DNA from: Corbicula japonica
Taxonomy: Eukaryota > Mollusca > Bivalvia > Venerida > Cyrenidae
Direction of reading: 5' to 3'
NCBI GenBank assembly: GCA_038501625.1
Contig: JAZAYU010000005.1
Location: 10,751,484 to 10,815,483 of the forward strand
DNA length: 64,000 nucleotides
The notes beneath the pieces are model-generated. The model was given only the letters and a program-made list of their open reading frames with translations, made no database searches and had not been told where the DNA came from. The position numbers were made by a program, and so were the translations under genes. Shown here piece by piece: positions 11,901 to 23,900 of this stretch. The number at the start of each line of letters is the position of its first letter. The first letter of the stretch is position 1.

Positions 11901-14900
11901 CACAGCCAGCAGTGAGTTGGGTATTCGCTTTACACAAACAGCGAATACCCTAATGAGATCGAATCCACTGCCAGCTGTGAGTTGGGTATTCGCTTTACAC
12001 AAACAGCGAATACTCTAATGAGATCGAATCCACAGCCAGCTGTGAGTTGGGTATTCGTTCTACACTGACAGCGAATACCCTAATTAGATCGAATCCACTG
12101 CCAGCTGTGAGTTGGGTATTCGTTCTACACTGACAGCGAATACCCTAATGAGAACGAATCCACTGCCAGCAGTGAGTTGGGTATTCGCTTTACACACACG
12201 ACGAATACCCTAATGAGATCGAATCCACAGCCAGCTGTGAGTTGGGTATTCGTTCTACACTCACAGCGAATACCCTAATGAGATCGAATCCACTGCCAGC
12301 TGTGAGTTGGGTATTCGCTTTACACACACCGCGAATACCCTAATAAGATCGAATTCACATGCAGCTGTGAGTTGGGTATTCGTTCTACACTGACAGCGAA
12401 TACCCTAATGAGATCGAATCCACTGCCAGCAGTGAGTTGGGTATTCGCTTTAAACACACAGCGAATACCCTTATGAGATCGAATCGACAACCAGCAGTGA
12501 GTTGGGTATTCGCTTTACACAAACAGCGAATACCCTAATGAGATCGAATCCACAGCCAGCTGTGAGTTGGGTATTCGTTCTACACTGACAGCGAATACCC
12601 TAATGAGATCGAATCCACTGCCAGCAGTGAGTTGGGTATTCGCTTTACACACACAGCGAATACCCTAATGAGATCCAATCCACAGCCAGCAGTGAGTTGG
12701 GTATTTGCTTTACACAAACAGCGAATACCCTAATGAGATAGAATCCACTGCCAGCTGTGAGTTGGGTATTCGCTTTACACAAACAGCGAATACCCTAATG
12801 AGATCGAATCCACAGCCAGCTTTGAGTCGGGTATCCGTTACACAAACACCCAATACCCTATGGAAGTGGTCCGGAATAAACTGTGATGGTGTGATCCGGA
12901 ACTGCCATTTTTATATGTTGTAGTGTATTTTCACGTCATTTCTTTATTTACTTACTCTTATTTTTAGTAACTAATTTGTACCTTTACTCCGAATGGAAGT
13001 GACTGTTTTTTTAACCATTTTGAAGGAATATCTTGCTGTTGCTTAAGAAGGGCGAATTTTACTTTGAAAATTGTTGGTAAACTTTTAGTGATCGGAAATT
13101 AACCGGAGTTATTTTTTTTTACTCGGGAAGTCATATCCAGGCGATAACCGGAAGTGATCCGGAATAGACCATGTTGGGGTGATCCGGAACTTCCCATTTT
13201 TTAGTATTTTTATTGAAATAAACGCAATGAGCAGCAGTGAGTTTGTGCAATGAGTTGGGTATTCGCTTTAAACTCACAGCCATTACCGTAATGAGACCGA
13301 ATCCACTGACAGCAGTGAGTTGGGTATTCAATTTACACAAAAGAGGAATACCAAAATGAGATCAAATCCACTGCCATTAGTGAGTTCGGTATTCGTACTA
13401 CACTGACAGCGTATACCCTAATGAGATCGAATCCACTTCCAGCGGTGAGTTGGGTATTCGCTCTACAAAAATGACAGCGAATACCCTAATGAGATCGAAT
13501 CCACTGCCAGCGGCGAGTTGGGTATTCGCTTTACACAAACAGCCAATACCCTAATGAGATCGAATCCACAGCCAGCAGTGAGTTGGGTATTCGCTTTACA
13601 CAAACAGCGAATACCCTAATGAGATCGAATCCACTGCCAGCTGTGAGTTGGGTATTCGCTTTACATAAACAGCGAATACTCTAATGAGATCGAATCCACA
13701 GCCAGCTGTGAGTTGGGTATTCGTTCTACACTGACAGCGAATACCCTAATGAGATCGAATCAACTGCCAGCTGTGAGTTGGGTATTCGTTCTACACTGAC
13801 AGCGAATACCCTAATGAGAACGAATCCACTGCCAGCAGTGAGTTGGGTATTCGCTTTACACACACAGCGAATACCCTAATGAGATCGAATCCACAGCCAG
13901 CTGTGAGTTGGGTATTCGTTCTACACTGACAGCGAATACCCTAATGAGATCGAATCCACTGCCAGCAGTGAGTTTGGTATTCGCTTTACACACACCGCGA
14001 ATACCCTAATAAGATCGAATTCACATGCAGCTGTGAGTTGGGTATTCGTTCTACACTGACAGCGAATACCCTAATGAGATCGAATCCACTGCCAGCAGTG
14101 AGTTGGGTATTCGCTTTAAACACACAGCGAATACCCTAATGAGATAGAATCCACAGCCAGCTGTGAGTTGGGTATTCGTTCTACACTGACAGCGGATACC
14201 CTAATGAGATCGAATCCACAGCCAGCTGTGAGTTGGGTATTCGTTCTACAATGACAGCGAATACCCTAATGAGAACGAATCCACTGCCAGCAGTGAGTTG
14301 GGTATTTGCTTTACACACACAGCGAATACCCTAATGAGATCGAATCCACAGCCAGCTGTGAGTTGGGTATTCGTTCTACACTGACAGCGAATACCCTAAT
14401 GAGATCGAATCCACTGCCAGCAGTGAGTTGGGTATTCGCTTTACACACACAGCGAATACCCTAATGAGATCGAATCCACAGCCAGCTGTGAGTTGGGTAT
14501 TTGCTTTACACAAACAGCGAATACCCTAATGAGATAGAATCCACTGCCAGCTGTGAGTTGGTTATTCGCTTTACACAAACAGCGAATACCCTAATGAGAT
14601 CGAATCCACAGCCAGCTGTGAGTCGGGTATCCGTTACACAAACACCCAATACCCTATGGAAGTGGTCCGGAATAAACTGTGATGGTGTGATCCGGAACTG
14701 CCATTTTTATATGTTGTAGTGTATTTTCACGTCATTTCTTTATTTACTTACTCTTATTTTTTGTAACTAATTTGTACCTTTACTCCGAATGGAAGTAGCT
14801 GTTTTTTTAACCATTTTGAAGGAATATCTTGCTGTTGCTTAAGAAGGGCGAATTTTACTTTGAAAATTGTTGGTTAACTTTTAGTGACCGGAAATTAACC

Positions 14901-17900
14901 GGAGTTATTTTTTTTTTACTCGGGAAGTTATATCCAGGCGATAACCGGAAGTGATCCGGAATTGACCATGTTGGGGTGATCCGGAACTTCCCATTTTTTT
15001 TGTATTTTTATTGAAAAAAACGCAATGAGCAGCAGTGAGTTTGTGCAATGAGTTGGGTATTCGCTTTAAACTCACAGCCGTTACCGTAATGAGACCGAAT
15101 CCACTGACAGCAGTGAGTTGAGTATTCAATTTACACAAAAGGGGAATACCAAAATGAGATCAAATCCACTGCCAGCAGTGAGTTGGGTATTCGCTTTAAA
15201 CACACAGCGAATACCCTAATGAGATAGAATCCACAGCCAGCTGTGAGTTGGGTATTCGTTCTACACTGACAGCGGATACCCTAATGAGATCGAATCCACT
15301 TCCAGCGGTGAGTTGGGTATTCGCTCTACAATGACAGCGAATACCCTAATGAGATCGAATCCACTGCCAGCGGCGAGTTGGGTATTCGCTTTACACAAAC
15401 AGCCAATACCCTAATGAGATCAAATCCACTTCCAGCAGCGAGTTGGGTATTCGCTTACACACACAGCGAAAACCCTAATGAGATTGAATCCACTGCCAGC
15501 TGTGAGTTGGGTATTCGCTTTAAACAAACAGTGAATACCCTAATGAGATCGAATCTATTGCCAGCAGTGAGTTGGGTATTCGGTCTTCACAAAAGATGTG
15601 TGAAGTTAGCGGCCTACCGGCCTTGCGGCCTGTCGGCGTGAAGTTAACGGCCTAGCGGCGTGATGTTAGCGGCCTGGCGGACTAGCGGCCTGGCGGCGTG
15701 AAGATGGCTTCCTTTACCACAATTTAGGTTGATCTTATAAACGGATTGAAATCTATTTTTACAGCATATAACGTAAATTGCAGGAGTGTATAAGAAAGTT
15801 ATCGACATGATTTAGCTTTTATTTTTTAAAATAAATTATTTAACAATGTTCTAGTTCATCTGCAAAGACGACTCGGAATCTCTTTGTACATTTACTCCCA
15901 TGTACTCTTTGTAAATTACATTTCAGTTGATGATTAAGTAAAATATCAACAAGAACTAGCTTTTATTTTTTTAACTTTTCGAAGCCTGGCGACCTAGCGG
16001 CCTGGCGGCCTAGCTGCCTAGCGGCCTAAACTTAAAATTTATCATAATTTATGTTTATCTTAAAAATGTCTTGAGTTCGATTTTTTCAGCATGTTATGTA
16101 CATTTCAGGGGTGAATAAGCAAAATATCAACAAGAACTAGCTTTGATTTTTTTTTAAGTTTTCAAAGCCTGGCTGCCTTCTTGATTCTTTGAAATTCGAT
16201 CTTATGCATGTTTTGAATGTCCAGCAGTGCATTCTGCGTAATGTTTGACGATAGAACAAATCCATATTCTGCATATAAACGCAATTACGGAGGCTCGGAT
16301 CTGTACAGTCTTCTAAGCTGGTCAAACAATCTATACATGGTTGGAATCAGAATTTAATCCCTCGCAAACATATATGTTTACATTTAAGATATGTCCCTCT
16401 TTTAATGAAATAAATATCAGAAACCGAGACCAGCCTCGGATTGGAGCCTTACGTCTTTCGCTTTAACCTGGATTGCTTTGTTGCGGTCTCTTCTGGTATG
16501 TAGAATAATTTTCAGATCTCTTTTGTTGCGAGTAAAATGGTATATAAAACATGAAAACTGTTCATCAACTGCGGAGATTTAAGACGACGTACGTAATGTT
16601 TACTTATACAAAGAATGCCATATTTTGCATATATTATACCTCATTTGCATAAGCCCTTCTGTATTTAATATGACGTCATCCAGTCCATAAATCGCATATT
16701 GACCGGCTATCCGGTCCATAATTCTTATATTGACCGTTTTTGATTACTTCAGAATCTAATATAAGAATAATTATCTTATAAAGTGCGGGTCTGTTGCCTA
16801 GTAATATTTAATTTGATTAACAAAAATGGAATAGTAAAAGGCGTGCTTTATATGCCTGATGGCTTGTAAATAATAAAAAATCTGTATGGGATTTTTACAC
16901 ACTGAACAAATCATATTATTATTTAAAAGCAAATTATAGTAAAAATGACAGCAACAAAAGATATGAAAGAATTTAGATTCGGTATAATATAACAAATAAA
17001 ACATGGCATTGAGGGCAATATGCAAGTTTACGGACTGGTTGGTCAGACCTCGGAAGGTATATGGCCCTCAGCTGCGCTTTGGGCCATATACCTTCCTAAG
17101 TCTGACCAACCAGTCCGTAAACTTGCATATTGCCCTCAATGCCATGTTTTATTTGTTAAATACTCGCAATTACGGAGGCTCGGTTCTGTGCAGTCTTCAA
17201 AGCTGGCCAAACAATCCATACATGGTTGGAACCGGAATTTAAACCTTCGAAAATATGTATGTTTACCTTTACGATATGTCCAAATTTTAAAGAAAAAAGA
17301 TACCAGAAACCGAGATCAACCTCGGATTAAAGCCATCCTTCTTTCGCTTTAACCTGGATTGCTTTGGTGCGATCTCTTCCGGCATGCAGAATAATTTTAA
17401 GATCTCGTTCTTGCGATTAAAATGGTATATAAAACATAAAAAGTGTTCGTAAAATGGTGGAGATTTAGGACGACGTTACGTTTAACATTAGAAGAAATCC
17501 ATATTCTGCACATAATCGCAATTACGGAGGCACGGATCTGTACAGTCTTCTAAGCTGGCCAAACAATCTATATATGGATGGAACCAGAATTTAAACCCTC
17601 ACAAACATGTATGTTTACCGTTACGATATGTCAATTTTTCCATGAAATAAATATCAGAAACCGAGACCAGAGTCGGATTCGAGCCCTACTTCTTTGGCTT
17701 AAACCTGGTTTGAATTAGTGCGGTCTCTTCAGTCCTGTAGAATAATTTTCAGATTTCTTTATTGCGAGTAAAATGGTATATTAAACATGACAACTGTTCA
17801 TGAAATGGCGGAGATTTAGGACGACGTAATCTTTACCAAGAGAAAAAATGCCATATTCTGCATATAATCGCAATTACGGAGGCTCGGATCTGGACAGTCT

Positions 17901-20900
17901 TCTAAACTAGCCAAACAATCCATACATGGTTGGAACCGGAATTTAAACCTTCGAAAATATGTATGTTTATCTTTACGATATGTCCCTTTAAAAAAATATA
18001 TATCAGAAACCGAGACCAACCTCGGATTAAAACCCTCCTTCTTTCGCTATAACCTGGATTCCTTTGTTGCGATCTCTTCCGGCATGCGGAATAATTTTAA
18101 GAACTCGTTCTTGCGATTAAAATGGTATATAAAACACAAAAACTGTTCATTAAATGGTGGAGATTTAGGACGACGTAACTTTTAACAATAGAACAAATCC
18201 ATATTCTGCATATACTCGCAATTACGGAGGCTCGGATCTGTAGAGTCTTCTTATCAGGCCAAACATTTCATACATGGTTGGAACCTGAATTTCAACACTC
18301 GCAAATATGTATGCCTACCATAGTGATCTGTACCTATTTTTAAAAAAAGAAAAATAAGAAATCGAGACCAGACTCGGTTTCGATCCCCACGTTTTTTATT
18401 TATTTGCATCGCTTTAGTTAAATTTCCTCAGGCCTGCAGAACAATATTAAGATCTCGTTATTGCGAGTGGAACGGTAAAACATGACAACTGATCATTATA
18501 TGGCGGAAATATAGGACGACGTAATGTTAACAAATAACTGGCAGTGGATTCGATCTTATTAGGGTATTCGCTGTTTGTGTAAAGCGAATACCCAACTCAC
18601 TGCTGGCAGTGGATTCGATTTTATTAGGGTATTCGGTGTCAGTGTAGAACGATAATCCAACTCACTGCTGGCTGTGGATTCGATCTCATTATGGTATTCG
18701 GTGTCAGTGTAGAACGAATACCAAACTCACTGCTGGCAGTGGATTCGATCTCATTATACGCTGTGCGTGTAAAGCGAATACCCAACTCAATGTTGGCAGT
18801 GGATTCGATCTCATTAGGGTATTCGCTGTTTGTTTGCAGCGAATACCCAACTCATTGCTGGCAGTGGATTCGATTTCATTAGGGTATTCGCTGTCAGTGT
18901 AGAACGAATACCCAAGTCACTAATGGCAATGGATTTGATACATGTATCATTTTGGTATTCCCCTTTTGTTTAAATTGAATAACAAACTCACTGCTGGCAG
19001 TGGATTCGGGCACATTACGGTATTGGCTGTGAGTTTTGAGCGAATACCCTACTCACTGAAAAAACACACTGCAATGCTGCTCATTGCGTTTATTTCAATG
19101 AAAATACTAAAAATGGGTAGTTCCGGATCACCCCAACATGGTCTATTCCGGATCACTTCCGGTTATCGCCTGGAAATAACTTCCAGAGTCCAAAAAAATA
19201 AGTCTGAACAATTTCCGGTCACTTAAAGTTAACCAAGAATTTTCAAAATAAAATTCTGCCTTCTTAAGCAACTTCAAGATATTTATTCAAAAAGGTTAAA
19301 AAAAACAGTCACTTCCATTCGGAGTAAAAGTACAAATAAGTTACTAAAAATAAGAGTAAGTAAATAAAGAAATGACGTGAAAATACACTACATCATAAAA
19401 AAATGGCAGATCCGGATCACCCTATCATAGTTAATTCCGGACCACTTCCATAGGGTATTCGGTGATTGTGTAAAGCGAATACCCAACTCACTGCTGGCAG
19501 TGGATTCGATCTCATTAAGGTATTCGCTGACAGTGTAAAACGAATACCCAACTCACTGCTGGCTGTGGATTTGATCTCATTAGGGTATTCGCTGTGTGTG
19601 TAAAACGAATACCCAACTCACAGCTGGCTGTGGATTCGATCTCATTAGGGTATTCGCTGTGTGTGTAAAGCGAATACCCAACTCACTGCTGGCAGTGGAT
19701 TCGATCTCATTAGGGTATTCGCTTTCAGTGTAGAAAGAATACCCAACTCACAGCTGGCAGTGGATTCGATCTCATTAGGGTATTCGCTGAATGTGTAAAG
19801 CGAATACCCAACTCACTGCTGGCAGTGGATTCGATCTCATTAGGGTATTCGCTGTCATTGTAGAACGAATACCCAACTCACAGCTGACTGTGGATTCGAT
19901 CTCATTAGGGTATTCGCTGAATGTGTAAAGCAAATATCCAACTCACAGCTGGCAGTGGATTCGATATCATTAGGGTATTTGCTGTCAATGTAGAACGAAT
20001 ACCCAACTCACAGCTGGCTGTGGATTCGATCTCATTAGGGTATTCGCTGTCAGTGTAGAACGAATACCCAACTTACAGCTGGCTGTGGATTCGATCTCAT
20101 TAGGGTATTCGCTGTTTGTGTAAAGCGAATACCCAACTCACAGCTGGCAGTGGATTCGATCTCATTAGGGTATTCGCTGTTTGTGTAAAGCGAATACCCA
20201 ACTCACTGCTGACTGTGGATTCGATCTCATTAGGGTATTCGCTGTCAGTGTAAAGCGAATAACCAACTCAAAGCTGGCAGTGGATTCGATCTCATTAGGG
20301 TATTCGCTGTGTGTGTAAAGCGAAAACCCAACTCACTGCTGGCAGTGGATTCGATCTCGTTAGGGTATTCGCTGTCAGTGTAGAACGAATACCCAACTCA
20401 CAGCTGGCTGTGGATTCGATCTCATTAGGGTATTCGCTGAATGTGTAAAGCGAAGAACCAACTCACTGCTGGCTGTGGATTCGATCTTATTAGGGTATTC
20501 GCTGTCAGTGTAGAACGAATACCCAACTCACAGCTGGCTGTGGATTCGATCTCATTAGGGTATTCGCTGCAGTGTAGAACGAATACCCAACTCACAGCTG
20601 GCTGTGGATTCGATCTCATTAGGGTATTCGCTGTGTGTGTAAAGCGAATACCCAACACCCTGTTGGCAGTGGATTCGATCTCATTAGGGTATTCGCTTGT
20701 AGAACGAATACCCAACTCACAGCTGGCAGTGAATTCGATCTCATTAGGGTATTCGCTGTGTGTACAAAGCGAATACCGAACTCACTGCTGGCAGTGGATT
20801 CGATCTCATTGGGTATTCACTGTCATTGTAGAACGAATACCCACCTCACAGCTGGCTGTGGATTCGATCTCATTAGGGTATTCGCTGTTTGTGATAAAGC

Positions 20901-23900
20901 GAATACCCAACTCCCTGCTGGCAGTGGATTCGATCTCATTAGGGTATTCGCTGTGTGTGTAAAGCGAATACCCAACTCACTGCTGGCAGTGGATTCTATC
21001 TCATAAGGGTATTCGCTGTCATTTTAGAACGAATACCCAACTCACAGCTGGCTGTGGATTCGATCTCATTTCGGTATTCGCGGTCAGTGTAGAACGAATA
21101 CCCAACTCACAGCTGGCAGTGGATTCGATCTCATTAGGGTATTCGCTGAATGTGTAAAGCGAATACCCAACCCACTGCTGGCAGTTGATTCGATCTATAA
21201 GGGTATTCACTGTCATTGTAGAACGAATACCCAGCTCACAGCTGGCTGTGGATTCGATCTCATTAGGGTATTCGCTGAATGTGTAAAGCGAATTTCCAAC
21301 TCACTGCTGGCAGATGATTCAATCTCATTAGGGTATTCGCTGTCAGTGTAGAACGAATACCCAACTCACAGCTGGCTGTGGATTCGATCTTATTAGGGTA
21401 TTCGCTGTCAGTGTAGAACGAATACCCAACTCACAGCTGGCTGTGTATTCGATCTCATTAGGGTATTCGCTGTGTGTGTAAAGCGAATACCCAACTCACT
21501 GCTGGCAGTGGATTCGATCTCATTAGGGTATTTGCCGTCAGTGTAGAACGAATACCCAACTCACAGCTGGCTGTGGATTCGATCTCATTAGGGTATTCGC
21601 TGTCAGTGTAGAACGAATACCCAACTCACAGCTGGCTGTGGATTCGATTCCATTAGGGTATTCGCTGTGTGTGTAAAGCGAAAACCCAACTCACTGCTGG
21701 CAGTGGATTCGATCTCATTAGGGTATTCGCTGTCAGTGTAGGACGAATACCCAACTCACAGCTGGCCGTGGATTCGATCTCATTAGGGTATTCGCTGTGT
21801 GTTTAAAGCGAATACCCAACTCACAGCTGGCAGTGGATTCAATTTCAGCTGGATATTGAATATCCAATTCCCTACACATTACTCATTGCCAACTTCACAC
21901 ACCAGTATAAGTCTAGCGATTTTTGCAACTTTTGTGTAGTAACCCCCAGTGGCTTTAACAATAAATTGCTTATAAAGTATTGATTGGATTTTATTTCTGA
22001 CTTTTTTACATTGTTTACTTTGAATGTTGATTTATTTGGTATGCATAATTTTGTTGTTTATGGTGAAATTAAAAAGATATTTTAGAAAATGTCCAAGTGT
22101 GCAGAACTTTTTTTGCCGAGTATATTTTTAAGAACCTTGAAGGGCAAAAAACTAAAACAAAAAATAGAAACAGAACCTGGTGAAATCCCTAACGGAAACT
22201 TCATTCGTTTGTGGTATGAAGCAAAGAGCTTCTACATGTAAGTGATATGATATAAAGAAGAAGACAGAGCCTCTTTCGCTTTCACCCATTAAGTTGATAA
22301 CGAAAATTACATCTCAGATGTATCTCTGGTTTAGTTAAACATTAAACAGTTAACCTCGCAGCAATGTGTCCTTCCAAATTGGCAAAATCACTACTAGTAC
22401 AATCAGGCTCTTTTTTGCAAGGACACGATTAGAGTTAATCAGGTGTAGATTAGAACTCGTAAACAACAAATTGCGAAGTTATGTGGAATGCGACACTTCC
22501 GAGCTTCTTTTTGAAATTTGGTGAGGGAAGAGTGACTCCAGCAAGAAGCTGCAGCCGTTTTTCGATTAATCAAATAGTTACTTAGATATCTACCTTCAAG
22601 CCAGTTTTTGCAGTGATGTCAAAGGCACTCGTCGAACAAAGTCGAACAAAGTACTTTTTCAAACAATGCCATACTATTGATTCATGTATTGGAAAATATA
22701 ACTTAAAATATGCATTATTCCTTGTCAACTTGTCATCATTTATGTTTAACAAAGCAACGCAGTCATTTAAATAAAAACAATATTGTCTCCGTTAAACAAA
22801 AGCTCGTCTCTTTTTTCATCAACATGTCATTAGATGGTGGCAAAAGCTGATTGTCATGACTAGTTTCAATCGATGTTTGGTTGACAGATGTAACATGCAT
22901 TTGCAATCGGCTCTGGTACTCAACAGATTTTGTGAAAACATATTAATGCTCCTGAGCTTCTCATGGAAATAATTCGATTCAAAAGACGAGAATCTATTGA
23001 GCGTTCTTTATCTTAATAAACTGTTAAAGGTTATTTACCTTAGTATTTATTCCCCATGAAAGAGTTTACGGACTGAAGTGTGCTAAATTCATTGTTTTTC
23101 AAGGACACTGAATTTCATAAAGGATGCTCTAGATAACGAGACAATGTTTCAAACAAAACAGACTCTAACATGACAACTGAGACATGGTGATCATGACATG
23201 GTGTACACTGAAGAAGAATTATAATGATATTCCAATGAAGTAGATTGTTACAACAACAGGACAAAAATGTTTACTGTTTATCATGACAACTGTGGCATGG
23301 TGTCCATTCAACAAGAATATTTTAATAAAATAGATAGCTACAACAATAGAAAAACGTTTGCTTTTTATCATGACAACTATGGATTACAAACAACCTTAAT
23401 ATTGAGTTAAACTCAACGCTGGGCTAGTCGGCGTGGACAATTATATACATGTACACTTATGTCCATGAACATGCTCAATCAAACCGAGCCTGCACTATTT
23501 CCATTTTTGTCCTGTTCAGTGGCTTTCAAAGTTCCACTTATCTATTTAAACTTATTATAGATCACTACCATGCTACCATAATAGTTCATACTTGATAATG
23601 AAATCAATGAATTCATCTTAATGATTTTGCCGACAGAAAATGTCCATTTTAAAATCGACCTTACTGTTTCACCTCTGCTTATTGCCTAAGACAACTTGGT
23701 TCACAAAAATGTTATAAGACATGAAACAAGAGCTGTCAGAGGAGCCAACGCCCTCGACTATTCGAATCCTTTGAAACAAATGCGTTTTGAAGATTAAAAC
23801 AATAACAACTATGGCCATACATTCATGTGCAATCAGGAAAAATATTAACAAATGAATGGTAAGGGAGAAATTCATTTCAAATAACAGAAAATATTGGTAG

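Larger units (their letters stand above)
9233..21903. mobile_element. Giant foldback-type DNA element with satellite arms (12.7 kb)
   Basis: The outermost bases are inverted copies: GGTGTGTGAAGTTGGC at the left end and its complement GCCAACTTCACACACC at the right end. The matching continues through a near-palindrome GGATATTCAATATCC into satellite arrays of opposite orientation. The left arm (to about 15,590) is about 6.3 kb, the right arm (from about 18,537) about 3.3 kb, and the core about 3 kb. An 8-bp direct repeat flanks the whole unit, showing that it moved as one piece. Long inverted arms made of tandem repeats are the defining architecture of foldback elements (Drosophila FB, sea urchin TU, Galileo). 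No ORF in it resembles a transposase, so it would be non-autonomous. It lies in an intron of the EF-hand gene and interrupts a dead Tc1 copy. It could alternatively be a rearranged satellite, but the target duplication argues against that. Confidence 0.82.

Noticed and set aside
9280..15590. CRISPR-like appearance of regular repeats with variable middles
   Set aside because: The variable part is only two or three loop variants and not unique spacers, there are no cas genes, and the host is a eukaryote.
17020..17352. 110-codon open frame in the foldback core
   Set aside because: It crosses the 77-bp-arm hairpin and one of the 350-bp repeats, so it is a by-product of repeats; it has no transposase motif.
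20425..21216. Open frames of 65-173 codons on both strands in the satellite region
   Set aside because: They translate the 65-bp monomer over and over (repeats such as RIPNSLLAVDSISLGYS) in several frames at once. Nothing indicates selection on protein.
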